Source: Cupriavidus lacunae (lineage in GTDB: Bacteria; Pseudomonadota; Gammaproteobacteria; Burkholderiales; Burkholderiaceae). Taken from it: DNA of 64,000 nucleotides. The stretch is from assembly GCF_003353055.1 (NCBI RefSeq), contig NZ_QKWJ01000029.1:1-64000 (forward strand), read 5' to 3'. Below are positions 38,907 through 47,661 of this stretch, piece by piece. A program made the position numbers and the translations under genes. Numbering within the stretch: position 1 is the first letter of the stretch; each line of letters starts with the position of its first letter. The notes beneath the pieces were generated by a model, which worked only from the letters and a program-made list of their open reading frames with translations, searched no databases and had not been told where the DNA came from.

Positions 38907-40544
38907 CTAGCTGGCGGTCTTGTTGCCGATCCCCAGTTCGCAAGCCACGCGCTGGTTCTGATACGCCGCGCGCTCCCACGCACCCCGTGCCGAACGGTCC
39001 GTCACCGAGAACACATAAATCCCGGCAAAGGCCACCAGCATCGAAAACAGGGCCGGATACTCGTACGGATAGATCGCCGAGGAGTGTCCCAGCACCTGCA
39101 CCCAGACCGTGGGGCTCAGGATCGTGAGCACGACGGCCGTAACGAGCCCCATCGTGCCGCCAAGCACCGCGCCGCGCGTGGTCAGCCCGCGCCAGTAGAT
39201 CGAGAGCAGCAGCACGGGGAAGTTGGAGCTGGCCGCGATCGAGAAGGTCAGGCTGACGATGAAGGCGATGGTCTGCTTCTCGAACAGGACGCCGAGCAGG
39301 ATCGACAGCACGCCCAGCACCAGCGTAGTAATGCGCGAGACCCGCATCTCGTCCTTGTCGGAAGCCTTGCCCTGGCGAATCACCGTCGCATACAGGTCGT
39401 GCGAGATGGCGGAAGAGCCCGCCAGGGTCAGCCCGGCGACGACGGCGAGGATGGTCGAGAATGCCACGGCACAGATAAAGCCGAGGAACACGTTGCCGCC
39501 AACCGCATGTGCGAGGTGCACGGCAACCATGTTGACCCCGCCGATCACGGCGCCGGCGCCGTTGTGGTAGAGCGGATCCTGCGCCACCAGTGCGATCGTG
39601 CCGAATCCGATCACGATGATCATGGCGTAGCCTGCGCCGACGATGCCGGTGGCATAGAGCACGCTCTTGCGTGCGGCCTTGACATTACTGACGGTAAAGA
39701 AGCGCATCAGGATGTGCGGCAGGCCAGCGGTGCCGAAGATCAGCGCCAGGCCCAGCGAAACGGCCGACACCGGATCGGAAACCAGGCCGCCGGGGCGCAT
39801 GATCGCGTCGTGCTTGCCGTGCGCGGCGATGGCGTGCTCGAACAGGCTGTTCAGGCTGAAGCCGAAGTGGCTCATGACCATGAAGGCCATGAACGCACAA
39901 CCGGCCAGCAGCATGACCGCCTTGATGATCTGGATCCACGTGGTAGCCAGCATGCCGCCAAAGAACACGTACACGACCATCAGCACGCCGACCAGGACCA
40001 CGGCAGATGTGTAGTTGAAGCCGAACAGGAGCTCCACCAGCTTGCCGGCGCCGACCATCTGCGAGACCAGGTACAGCAGCACGATCACGATCGAGCTCGA
40101 TGCCGAAAAGCCCCGGATGGGACGTTGCCTGAGGCGGTATGACAGCACGTCGGCCAGGGTATAGCGACCCAGGTTGCGCAGCGGCTCGGCGATCAGGAAC
40201 AGGATGATCGGCCAGCTGGCCAGGAAGCCGATCGAGTAGATCAGGCCGTCGTAGCCACTGGTGAAGACCAGTGCCGAAATGCCGAGCAGCGACGCTGCGG
40301 ACATGTAATCGCCGGCTATCGCCCACCCATTCTGCAGGGCCGTGATCTTGCCGCCGGCGGCATAGTGGTCGGCCACGCTGTGGTTGCGCTTGGCTGCCCA
40401 GCGTGTCACGACGAGCGTGGCGGCGACGAACACCACGAACATGGCGATGGCGATCAGGTTCAGGCCCTGGCCGACCAGCGGCGTGGCAGCCAGGGCGGGG
40501 GTGGCGGCCACAAGGGGGGCAACCCCGGTCAGTACGCGCTTCAT
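38907..40544 (-). CDS. actP: Sodium:solute (acetate-type) symporter
   Basis: A 545-residue SSS-family permease with a cleavable-looking N-terminal sequence and about thirteen helices, closest by eye to the cation/acetate symporter ActP (HSVADHYAAGGKITALQNGWAIAGD; GTAGLPHILMRFFTV). ATG 40544 follows GGGAG and overlaps the stop of the DUF485 gene (ATGA). Its operon partners are a flavin monooxygenase and a VOC protein instead of acetyl-CoA synthetase, so a larger carboxylate may be the true substrate. Confidence 0.87.
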   Translation of the reverse strand: MKRVLTGVAPLVAATPALAATPLVGQGLNLIAIAMFVVFVAATLVVTRWAAKRNHSVADHYAAGGKITALQNGWAIAGDYMSAASLLGISALVFTSGYDGLIYSIGFLASWPIILFLIAEPLRNLGRYTLADVLSYRLRQRPIRGFSASSSIVIVLLYLVSQMVGAGKLVELLFGFNYTSAVVLVGVLMVVYVFFGGMLATTWIQIIKAVMLLAGCAFMAFMVMSHFGFSLNSLFEHAIAAHGKHDAIMRPGGLVSDPVSAVSLGLALIFGTAGLPHILMRFFTVSNVKAARKSVLYATGIVGAGYAMIIVIGFGTIALVAQDPLYHNGAGAVIGGVNMVAVHLAHAVGGNVFLGFICAVAFSTILAVVAGLTLAGSSAISHDLYATVIRQGKASDKDEMRVSRITTLVLGVLSILLGVLFEKQTIAFIVSLTFSIAASSNFPVLLLSIYWRGLTTRGAVLGGTMGLVTAVVLTILSPTVWVQVLGHSSAIYPYEYPALFSMLVAFAGIYVFSVTDRSARGAWERAAYQNQRVACELGIGNKTAS

Positions 40545-40900
40545 GACTGCTCTCCCTTGCGGATCTCCGCGATCATCTTGTCGTAGACGGTGTTGCTGCG
40601 ATGCACATAGATGGCCACCAGCGCGAAGGTGAAGGCGAACATGCCGAACCCGATGGGTATGCCGATGCTCATTGGCTGCCCCGGTGTCAGGGGCAGGGCA
40701 AGCAGATCCGGGCGGAAGGCCAGGGTGAGAATAAAGCCGAAGTAGACCAGCAGCATGGCGGCGGTGAGCCACCACGAGAAGCGGCGGCGCATGCGTTGCA
40801 GGCGCTCGAAGCCTGGCTGGCTGAGCATCGGGTGTGGAACCACTGGTGCGTCGATCTCGGCAAGGCCGAGGTTCGCTGGGCAGGGGGCGGCTTGGGGCAT
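40541..40900 (-). CDS. DUF485 membrane protein, symporter partner (YjcH-like)
   Basis: A 119-residue inner-membrane protein with two predicted helices (WWLTAAMLLVYFGFILTLAF and GMFAFTFALVAIYVHRS). DUF485 proteins are regularly encoded directly before ActP-type symporters, as here with a four-base overlap. The N-terminus is about 20 residues longer than in YjcH. CGGAGA precedes the start. Probably an accessory subunit. Confidence 0.88.
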   Translation of the reverse strand: MPQAAPCPANLGLAEIDAPVVPHPMLSQPGFERLQRMRRRFSWWLTAAMLLVYFGFILTLAFRPDLLALPLTPGQPMSIGIPIGFGMFAFTFALVAIYVHRSNTVYDKMIAEIRKGEQS

Positions 40901-40936
40901 GATGTTGTCTCCGTGTGGTTGTTTCCCGGGGGTGGG

Positions 40937-42160
40937 TCAGAACCGGCGAGACACTGCGGTCTCGCGCATGACCGCCTCGGGCGTGCGGTAGCGTTCGGCC
41001 ATCTCGCGATCCTGCTCGCCTTTCAGCTGCGCCTGCATATAGGCGCCAAGATGACGTGCGTGCTCGACGATTGCCTGGCCTACCTGAACGCGTTCGGTGC
41101 TGTACGCTTCGAGCGCTGTTTCGACAGACTGATGTCCGGCAAGCGCCCGGGCAAGCGCGATGGCATCTCCGGCGGCTTTCGTCACGCCCATGCCGCAATG
41201 CGGGCGCGCGACAAAGGCGGCATCGCCGAGCAGCGCGATCCGGCCGAAGGCCATGCGCGGCACGGTCAGGTCGAAAATCGGCTGGAACAGCGGTTGGGCG
41301 GTTTTTGCGACGATCTCGGCGAACTGCGGCGCAAGCAGTTCCGTTGCGGCGGCTTCCATGTTGGCAAGCACGTCGGGACGGATCAGGGCGGGCGGGATGC
41401 CGTTGGCCCAATACTTGCCGGTGGCGTCGGTCAGCAGATCGGGGAGTTCGTCGTCCTCGCGCGTGGCGCGATACCAGACGAAGTTGTAGCGGCGGTGGCC
41501 GGGCTCGGTGCGATTGCCATCTCCCGCCACCGGATAGCCGAGGATCTGCTCGCGAGGGGGCAGGCAGAAGGCGAATTTGTCGAAGATCGCCGCGTGCGTG
41601 GCGGATGACACCTGCGATTCATCAACCAGGCCGCGCCAGGCGATATAGCCGGCGTACTCCAGGCCGACCGAAGGCAGCAACCGTTCGCGCACGCCCGACC
41701 GGAAGCCGTCGGCGGCGATGACCAGATCGGCGCGGTGCGTCGAGCCGTCCTGGAGCGTGACGACCGCGTGGTCGGCATGCGAATCGACTGCAGTCACTGT
41801 GGCGCCGGTGCGATAGGTGCCGGTGAACGCCTTGCCCAGCACGTCATACATCTTTCCCCAGCCCGTCAGTGTTTGCGGCATCTCGCGATCGGATACTGCC
41901 GAGCCGTCGCGCGAAAGCGTAATCCGCGTATTGACGTGCACGCCAATGCTGTCGTCGACCACTACGCCGGCGGCGGCCATCGCGTCGAACAGTTCCGGGT
42001 GCGTGACGATGCCGGCACCGCGACCGGTCAATGCTTCGGGCGTGCGCTCGAAGATCTCGACGTCCCAGCCATTGCGCCTGAGCATGCTGGCGGCAAATAG
42101 CCCGCCGAGCGAGCCGCCCACGATGATCGCCTTCGGTTGCTGATGCAGTACGGTTTTCAT
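40937..42160 (-). CDS. FAD-dependent monooxygenase, dihydroxypyridine-hydroxylase type (copy 1)
   Basis: A 407-residue group-A flavin monooxygenase. FAD motif GGSLGG is at 15-20 and the acidic ribose-binding residue at Glu38 (EIFER); the second motif is LLGDAAFVARPH. The RPH sequence and GGSLGGLFAA start are typical of the 2,6-dihydroxypyridine 3-hydroxylase (DhpH) group. ATG 42160 overlaps the stop of the VOC gene. It is one of three paralogues in this region (others at 45878 and 50226). It probably hydroxylates an electron-rich (N-)hydroxyaromatic ring, giving the VOC protein its substrate; specificity is not readable. Confidence 0.83.
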   Translation of the reverse strand: MKTVLHQQPKAIIVGGSLGGLFAASMLRRNGWDVEIFERTPEALTGRGAGIVTHPELFDAMAAAGVVVDDSIGVHVNTRITLSRDGSAVSDREMPQTLTGWGKMYDVLGKAFTGTYRTGATVTAVDSHADHAVVTLQDGSTHRADLVIAADGFRSGVRERLLPSVGLEYAGYIAWRGLVDESQVSSATHAAIFDKFAFCLPPREQILGYPVAGDGNRTEPGHRRYNFVWYRATREDDELPDLLTDATGKYWANGIPPALIRPDVLANMEAAATELLAPQFAEIVAKTAQPLFQPIFDLTVPRMAFGRIALLGDAAFVARPHCGMGVTKAAGDAIALARALAGHQSVETALEAYSTERVQVGQAIVEHARHLGAYMQAQLKGEQDREMAERYRTPEAVMRETAVSRRF

Positions 42161-42636
42161 GCCATCACTCCGGTGCTTGCTTGCGCCCCGTTCGGCAGTT
42201 CCAGGCCTGCAACTTCGGTGGCGGGGTAGTTGAGTTCGATCGTGACGCCCGAGGGGTCCTCGATGAATACCTGGTGGAGGCCCAGGCTCGGGACGGTGCG
42301 GTCGCGCCAGGGGATGCCCTCGGCGCGCAGGGTTTCCCACATCTGCCGGACGCCGGTGGCCAGGAAAGCGATGTGGTCGAGCGTCCCGGTGCCGGACGCG
42401 GGCGGGGACTTGTCGCCCAGGTAGGCGGACAGGCCCGCAGGGTTGCCGGGATCGACGCCGATGATGTGCACCGTTCCGTAGTCACGCTCGTCGTCGCCCA
42501 TATAGAGCCAGGCGCCGGGAAAGTCGAACGGTGGCCGGTAACCGCGCCGCATGCCCATGATGCGTTCGTAGAACGCGCAGGACCGCTCCAGGTCGGTGGT
42601 GCGTATGGAAAAATGTGCAAGCTTGGTCAGTGCCAT
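42157..42636 (-). CDS. VOC-family protein, possible lyase/dioxygenase
   Basis: A 159-residue single VOC module with metal ligand candidates His8 (KLAHFS), His88 (LDHIAF) and Glu134 (VTIELNY), consistent with a divalent-metal enzyme such as glyoxalase, fosfomycin-resistance-like or extradiol protein. AAGGAGG precedes its start. First gene of the operon VOC-flavoprotein-DUF485-symporter, whose promoter region carries a TetR-type palindrome. Function inferred only as catabolic. Confidence 0.8.
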   Translation of the reverse strand: MALTKLAHFSIRTTDLERSCAFYERIMGMRRGYRPPFDFPGAWLYMGDDERDYGTVHIIGVDPGNPAGLSAYLGDKSPPASGTGTLDHIAFLATGVRQMWETLRAEGIPWRDRTVPSLGLHQVFIEDPSGVTIELNYPATEVAGLELPNGAQASTGVMA

Positions 42637-42651
42637 CGCTGCCTCCTTAAA

Positions 42652-42680
42652 TTATCGATCGATCAGTGATCGGTTGATAA
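42652..42680. promoter_or_regulatory. TetR-type operator upstream of the VOC operon
   Basis: A 29-bp imperfect palindrome: arms TTATCGATCGATCA (42652-42665) and TGATCGGTTGATAA (42667-42680) around G42666, matching at 11 of 14 positions. It begins 16 bp before the VOC start codon. Size and symmetry are typical of TetR sites. Confidence 0.65.
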
Positions 42681-42872
42681 ATAATAGGGCGGAAGCTTCG
42701 GCAGGCCAAGGGTGGTGAAGGGTGGTATTTACCCTGATCCAGCTTCTGGCGCCGGGCCCATGGAAAGTGACGCAGCGGATACAAGGGCGGCATGCATCGC
42801 TCCTGGCTGCACAAAGCAGCACGGAACGAGGAATGGCATCATCTGCCGGAACACAATCGTGTCGAATGGACC

Positions 42873-43838
42873 ATGTCGAACTTCAGCACTCCACGGCCAC
42901 AGGCCAGCGCGGCTCCCGCGCTTTTTCGCGAGCATGAACTTTCCATCGGTCTGGTATTGCCGCTGCTCGGTGCCGGCCAGACGGTGGTGGACTATGCCGC
43001 GCAGCTCGACCTGGCCCAGCGCGCGGACGCGGCCGGCTTCCGGGCCCTGTGGGTACGTGACGTCCCGCTCAACAGTGCCGGCTATCCCGACCCTGTCGGC
43101 CATCTCGACCCGTGGGTGTTGCTGGGCGGACTTGCCGTGCGCACACGGCACGCCGCACTGGTGAGTGGGGCGGTGGTCCTCACCCTGCGCCATCCCTTGC
43201 ATATCGCCAAGGCGGCCATTTCCACGCATGAGCTTTCCGGAGGACGCTTCGTGCTGGGCATGGGCTCGGGCGACAGGCCTCCGGAATATGCCGCGTTCGG
43301 GCAGGACGGCAACGCGCGCCGAGACCTGTTCCGCAACCATTGGGAAGTCGTGAGTGCAGCCGTAGGCGTTCCGTCGCGTGTCATCGCGGATCGGCAGCCC
43401 GACGACGGGACCGAGTTCTACATGCTGCCGCGCCAGCGGACCGCGGTGCCGTTGCTGGCCGTTGGCTCGGCCGGGCAGAGCGTCGACTGGATTGCGCGAC
43501 ACGCCATCGGATGGATGACTTATCACCGGGATCCGGCAACCCAGCACGACCGGCACAGCATGTGGCGCGCAGCTTGCGATCGTGCGGCGCCGGGCAGCTT
43601 CCGCGCGTTTGGCGTGGCTGTGCGCCTGGAGCTGAGTGAGCGCGCATCGGAACCGCCCACGGCGCTGAACCTCGGATACAGGACTGGGGCGCAGCCTCTG
43701 GTGGCGATCCTCGAAGAGATGCGCGCCGCCGGCGTCCATCACGTGGCCTTCAATATCACGGATTCGCAGCGGCCGGTGCCGGACGTGCTCGACGAACTCG
43801 CCGCCACGGTTCTGCCCGCCTTTCACGCGCCCGCATGA
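42873..43838 (+). CDS. LLM-class flavin-dependent oxidoreductase
   Basis: A 321-residue luciferase-like (F420/FMN) oxidoreductase of the TIGR03571-like subgroup: SIGLVLPLLGAGQT at the start, ALWVRDVPL, LASGxxL-like VSGAVVLTLRHPLHIAKAA, and LGMGSGDRPPEY at about residues 126-137, which binds the flavin phosphate. ATG 42873 is preferred because the family homology starts about 20 residues later; an upstream ATG at 42792 is possible. These enzymes oxidise or desulfonate small substrates with reduced FMN from a separate reductase. It is divergent from the VOC operon and followed by a LysR gene. Confidence 0.82.
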   Translation: MSNFSTPRPQASAAPALFREHELSIGLVLPLLGAGQTVVDYAAQLDLAQRADAAGFRALWVRDVPLNSAGYPDPVGHLDPWVLLGGLAVRTRHAALVSGAVVLTLRHPLHIAKAAISTHELSGGRFVLGMGSGDRPPEYAAFGQDGNARRDLFRNHWEVVSAAVGVPSRVIADRQPDDGTEFYMLPRQRTAVPLLAVGSAGQSVDWIARHAIGWMTYHRDPATQHDRHSMWRAACDRAAPGSFRAFGVAVRLELSERASEPPTALNLGYRTGAQPLVAILEEMRAAGVHHVAFNITDSQRPVPDVLDELAATVLPAFHAPA

Positions 43839-43984
43839 CGCCCATTTCAGGACACCGCAAGCGGGTTCGCGGGCATAATGTGTCGTCCGACACGGACCTC
43901 CAACCGGAAGCAGGGGACACGTTCCTGAGCGCCGCATTCGCGCGGTCATGAGCACGATCCGGGGAACCAAGGGTTACGGCAAAG

Positions 43985-44899
43985 ATGGACAAGCTGCTTG
44001 CACTGAAGATGTTCGTGGAGACCGTGGATGCGAAGGGTTTCTCTGCCGCGGCGAGACGCCTGGACCTGGCCACATCGTCAGTCACGCGCGCGCTCGACGG
44101 CCTCGAGACTTCGCTTGGGGCGGTCCTGCTGAATCGCTCGACACGGCTCATCACCGTCACGGAAGCCGGGGCAACCTACTATCAGCAGGCCCGCAAGATC
44201 CTGGATGCAGTGGAAGAGGCCGACGCGTTGATCGCGGATCGGGGCGAGGTGCCGGTCGGGCAACTACGGGTGTCATTGCCCGTGGCTTTCGGGCGCCGCT
44301 GCATTGCCCCCTATCTCGGCAACTGGCTCGCGAAGTATCCCCAACTCGAGGTCGAAGTCACGCTGACCGACGACATCGTCGACCTGATCGGCGAGCGCAT
44401 CGACCTCTCCGTCCGGCTGGGCAGCCCCGCATCCTATGACAACGTCGTGGCGCGGGAGATCGGCCGCTTCCGCCGTCGTGTAGTCGCCAGTCCGGCGTAT
44501 CTGGACAGCCAGGGTATCCCTGACGATCCGGTTGAACTGGTCAATCATCATTGCCTGCGATTCAGCTATGGCGCGCGGGACCAGATATGGACCTTTCGCC
44601 AGGGCGACAACGAGACAACGGTTCCGGTCGGCGGTCGTTTCCGCAGCAACAACGCTGAGGTATTGCGTGATATCGCGCTGGCGGGCGGTGGCGTTGGCCT
44701 GTTGCCCGACTGGCTTGTCGATGACGATATCGACAGTGGCCGGCTGACTGCGTTGTTTGATGCGTGGTCGGTTAATCCTGATCAGGCAAGCTCCGCGATC
44801 TCTGCGCTGTACCTGCCGAACCAGCGCGGCTCACGGCGGATCGCGGCGTTCCTGGAATTCCTGGCCACGCTGCCGGGGCCGACACGGCGCCAGGGCTGA
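43985..44899 (+). CDS. LysR-family regulator
   Basis: A 304-residue LysR regulator of the common CrgA-like subgroup: HTH at residues 18-37 (FSAARRLDLATSSVTRALDG-type with ATSSVTRAL) and effector domain with VGQLRVSLP and GGVGLLPDWL. It follows the LLM gene by 146 bp and faces the DsbA-like gene convergently across a strong hairpin. It may regulate the LLM gene or the divergent DsbA/monooxygenase pair, whose intergenic region carries inverted repeats. Confidence 0.88.
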   Translation: MDKLLALKMFVETVDAKGFSAAARRLDLATSSVTRALDGLETSLGAVLLNRSTRLITVTEAGATYYQQARKILDAVEEADALIADRGEVPVGQLRVSLPVAFGRRCIAPYLGNWLAKYPQLEVEVTLTDDIVDLIGERIDLSVRLGSPASYDNVVAREIGRFRRRVVASPAYLDSQGIPDDPVELVNHHCLRFSYGARDQIWTFRQGDNETTVPVGGRFRSNNAEVLRDIALAGGGVGLLPDWLVDDDIDSGRLTALFDAWSVNPDQASSAISALYLPNQRGSRRIAAFLEFLATLPGPTRRQG

Positions 44900-44908
44900 C
44901 CCGCTGGC

Positions 44909-44942
44909 GGCGGATGCGGGCGATGAACCACCCGCATCCGCC
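44909..44942. terminator. 12-bp stem hairpin between lysR and dsbA-like gene
   Basis: GGCGGATGCGGG (44909-44920) and CCCGCATCCGCC (44931-44942) form a perfect 12-bp stem with a 10-nt loop, between two convergent genes. No T-tract; probably a bidirectional terminator. Confidence 0.75.
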
Positions 44943-44961
44943 ACTGCCGACGTCTGCAACC

Positions 44962-45621
44962 TCACTGCGCGGCCTGCGCTGGTGCCAGCAGGTCCGCGAG
45001 TGCCTGGCGGAAGAGCTCGGGCTTCCCGAAGTATCGCCCCAGGGGTAGCCGGGACAGCTTGCCATCCTGTTCAATGGCCAACGTCGGGTAGCCCCGGCCG
45101 CCTAATGCCTCGAGAACCCCCTGCGTATTCCGGAGGTGTTCCCCGAGATTGAGCACGGCCTGGTCATAGGCCTTCGAAAATGCCTCCGCATCCATCCCGA
45201 GCTCGACGGCAATGCTGACCAGTTCCTCGCGCTCGGAGATGTGCCGGCCTTCGACGTAGTACGCTGTCTGAAGCCGTTTGAGCATGTCCAGGCCCGCGCC
45301 GGCCAATGACTCCGCTGCGAGCATCGCCGCCGTTGGCGGCCCGGAATCAAGCTTCACGTCATAGTCGAACTGCGTACCTTCCTGGTACGCCTCGCTGAAC
45401 GTCTGGCCACTGAGCGCGGTAATGCGCTCCTCATGCGGACGGACGAAGTCGCGCCACTCGGCGGACATCATCTGCGCCTGCGCGCCGGCCAGCATGCCGC
45501 CGCTGTGCGCTACCACCTTCAGGCCTTCCATCTCGTCGGCGACCGATACCAGCGGTGCCAGGCCGTAGCACCACCCGCAATATGGGTCATAGACGTAGTG
45601 GAGGGTCGCTTGCTTGTCCAT
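44962..45621 (-). CDS. DsbA-family cytoplasmic oxidoreductase (FrnE-like)
   Basis: A 219-residue thioredoxin-fold protein with an inserted helical domain and the active site CGWC (15-18) in YDPYCGWCYG. No signal peptide, so it is a cytoplasmic FrnE/HCCA-isomerase-like protein, not a periplasmic DsbA. RxxGxxGYPTL near residue 180 holds the conserved cis-Pro (Pro in YPT). GGAGA precedes the start. Divergent from the monooxygenase at 45878; a glutathione-linked isomerase role in aromatic catabolism is possible. Confidence 0.85.
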   Translation of the reverse strand: MDKQATLHYVYDPYCGWCYGLAPLVSVADEMEGLKVVAHSGGMLAGAQAQMMSAEWRDFVRPHEERITALSGQTFSEAYQEGTQFDYDVKLDSGPPTAAMLAAESLAGAGLDMLKRLQTAYYVEGRHISEREELVSIAVELGMDAEAFSKAYDQAVLNLGEHLRNTQGVLEALGGRGYPTLAIEQDGKLSRLPLGRYFGKPELFRQALADLLAPAQAAQ

Positions 45622-45633
45622 GTTGGTTCTCCA

Positions 45634-45678
45634 GGTTCAACGCAATGCGTTTGCGATGCAGAAAGGTTAGGTTGAACC
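45634..45678. promoter_or_regulatory. Paired inverted repeats in the dsbA-like/FMO divergent region
   Basis: GGTTCAAC (45634-45641) and GTTGAACC (45671-45678) are perfect inverted copies 29 bp apart, and the perfect palindrome AACGCA-A-TGCGTT (45639-45651) lies in between. The arrangement fits a LysR-type activator covering a divergent promoter. Confidence 0.5.
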
Positions 45679-45877
45679 GCGCAGAAACTGAATGGCATGC
45701 CCCCGCAACCCTGCGTTGCGCCTGACGCAAAGTGGTGTGAGGGGGAGGGATCACGGGTCGGCTCGCCTGCGCATTCCCGTTGCCTTCTCCGCAACGCGGT
45801 GTTGCATGGCCGCCCCATTCAGCTATCGCACGGGGCCTTCTACGATTGCTCCATCTATTCGTCTACAGGAGCACGAC

Positions 45878-47077
45878 ATGGAAGCGAGTCAAGCCCTCGA
45901 TGCCCGATCGATGGCCCCCGTCGCAGGCGCCCGGCCTGCCTCTGCAGGCCCGGGCAAGGCACTGGTCGTCGGGGGTTCGCTGGGCGGACTGTTTGCGGCC
46001 ACCGCGCTGCGCGCGGTCGGGTGGGAGGTGGAGGTGTTCGAGCGTTCGCCTTCCAACCTCACCAGCCGTGGTGGTGGCATTGTTCTGCAGCCGGAGGTCA
46101 TCCGCGCCTTCTCTTTTGCCGGGATCGAACCGGGCGGCGCCCTTGGCGTGCGCTCGCACGACAGGCTGTATCTCGACCGCAGCGGAGACGTACGCCACCG
46201 GGAACATGTGCCGCAGACCCAGACATCCTGGAATACGCTCTATTCCGCTCTGCTCAAGAGCTTTCCGATGGAGCGCTATCATCGGGATGCGCGGCTGATC
46301 GGGGTGGAACAGGAAGATCACGGCGTCAGTGCCACGTTCTCCGATGGCAGACGGGTACACGGCGACTTGCTGATCGGTGCCGATGGGGGGAACTCCACGG
46401 TACGAAAGCTGATGCTCCCCGATGTCTCGCCGACCTATGCAGGCTACGTGGTCTGGCGCGGGCTGCTCGAAGAGCATCAATTGCCCGATGCCGCCAGGCC
46501 GCTGCTCTATGAGAACTTCGTGTTCCAGCAGGAACCGGAGTCCCTGATGCTCCAGTACATGGTCCCTGGCGCCGATGGCTCGACGACCCCGGGTCAACGC
46601 CGCTTCAACTGGCTCTGGTACCTGAAGGCAGCGCCCGGCGCCGAGCTTGACCGCGTGCTGACAGACCGCGACGGCAAGCGGCGCAGCCATTCCGTTCCGC
46701 CCGGCTCGCTTGCTGTCGGGCAGGACGGCTGGATTCGCCAGATGGGGGCGGCGCACGCCAACCCAGCGTTCCAGGCGTTGATCGAGAACACCGACGATAT
46801 CTTTGTCCAGCAGATCCTGGACCTGCAGGTTCCCCGGATGCGTTTCGGGCGTATTCTGCTGACCGGCGACGCCGCGTTCATTCCCCGCCCCCATACTGCC
46901 GGCAGTACGGCCAAGGCGGCTGCCGACGCAGTGTCTCTCGCCAGGGCCGTGGCAGGCGCACAGGACCTCGATGGCGCACTGGCGAGCTGGCAGCAGGAAC
47001 GCCTGGCGCAAGGCATGCAGATGACTCAGTGGGGCATCGGCATGGGCAATCGCATCATGGGTATCCAGCAGTCCTGA
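45878..47077 (+). CDS. FAD-dependent monooxygenase, dihydroxypyridine-hydroxylase type (copy 2)
   Basis: A 399-residue paralogue of the monooxygenases at 40937 and 50226. The first FAD motif is GGSLGG (32-37) with Glu55 in EVFER, the second LTGDAAFIPRPH near residue 330. ATG 45878 follows CAGGAG; the frame is open further upstream but unlike the family. Compared with copy 1 it has 15 extra N-terminal residues and IPRPHT instead of VARPHC. It is monocistronic and ends before a strong hairpin. Confidence 0.83.
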   Translation: MEASQALDARSMAPVAGARPASAGPGKALVVGGSLGGLFAATALRAVGWEVEVFERSPSNLTSRGGGIVLQPEVIRAFSFAGIEPGGALGVRSHDRLYLDRSGDVRHREHVPQTQTSWNTLYSALLKSFPMERYHRDARLIGVEQEDHGVSATFSDGRRVHGDLLIGADGGNSTVRKLMLPDVSPTYAGYVVWRGLLEEHQLPDAARPLLYENFVFQQEPESLMLQYMVPGADGSTTPGQRRFNWLWYLKAAPGAELDRVLTDRDGKRRSHSVPPGSLAVGQDGWIRQMGAAHANPAFQALIENTDDIFVQQILDLQVPRMRFGRILLTGDAAFIPRPHTAGSTAKAAADAVSLARAVAGAQDLDGALASWQQERLAQGMQMTQWGIGMGNRIMGIQQS

Positions 47078-47154
47078 ATCGGGACACTCAGGGGCAGGCT
47101 TGATCCTGACGCTGGATCGGGCAATGGAAACTGCCCGGTCTCATGTTCGACAGT

Positions 47155-47179
47155 CGGGCGGCGCCACAGGCGCCGCCCG
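47155..47179 (+). terminator. Hairpin terminator after monooxygenase copy 2
   Basis: CGGGCGGCGC (47155-47164) and GCGCCGCCCG (47170-47179) form a 10-bp stem with a 5-nt loop, followed by CTTGCGTT. Located 78 bp after the stop codon. Confidence 0.75.
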
Positions 47180-47241
47180 CTTGCGTTGCCTGGCGTGCGA
47201 GCGGACTCGCGCTGGATGCGCCGCCTGAAACACACCTTAGA

Positions 47242-47283
47242 GTTTCAGTATCAAATAGGCAAATTGCTGTTTTCTACTGAAAC
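47242..47283. promoter_or_regulatory. Perfect 9-bp inverted repeat in an AT-rich island
   Basis: GTTTCAGTA (47242-47250) and TACTGAAAC (47275-47283) are separated by 24 bp of AT-rich DNA. The spacing is suitable for two helical turns between half-sites of a dimeric or tetrameric regulator. Confidence 0.5.
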
Positions 47284-47661
47284 CAGATGGATCCCTGGAT
47301 CGTATTGCCCGGCCGCGTTCGTCGAGGTCAAGCGCTGGATGGGATCGACTGCGGATCGCGATCCGCTCAACGATTCTCGCGACAGCCTGCAGGCATCGAT
47401 CGTCGAAGAACTCGCCAACCGCTTCCGGTACGGTGCTTAGCGAAGCGGCCCATTTGCTCGGCGGGCCCTCGCCGCGTTGATCGGCCATCTGTATGGCCTG
47501 CACTGCAGGCGACGAAGCCTGGCACCGGGAAAGATCCACCGGGGCCAGGCCATGCGCAAGCAGCAAGGGCGCACCACGCCGATCGTCATGACTCATGACG
47601 CCCGGCGCGGTGCGCCCCCAGGAACAATGCCACGGCAGTCCGGGCAAGCCAGCCTCCGCGC

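Larger units (their letters stand above)
47078..47661. other. Intergenic stretch with hairpin and AT-rich operator, no clear gene
   Basis: 584 bp between two convergent genes. It holds a terminator (47155-47179), an AT-rich island with a perfect inverted repeat (47242-47283) and an 84-codon plus-strand frame (47186-47440) without a ribosome binding site. Such an operator normally serves a promoter, but both flanking genes end here, so a regulator gene may have been lost or the site may drive a small RNA. Confidence 0.45.

Noticed and set aside
38847..40142. 431-codon plus-strand ORF opposite the symporter
   Set aside because: His/Asp/Gln-rich shadow of a membrane-protein gene.
45434..45621. 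Classical periplasmic DsbA
   Set aside because: The protein lacks a signal peptide and has the FrnE-like inserted helical domain, so it is assigned as cytoplasmic.
47186..47440. 84-aa plus-strand ORF between monooxygenase copy 2 and the ene-reductase
   Set aside because: It runs through the AT-rich operator island, has no ribosome binding site and no recognised homology.
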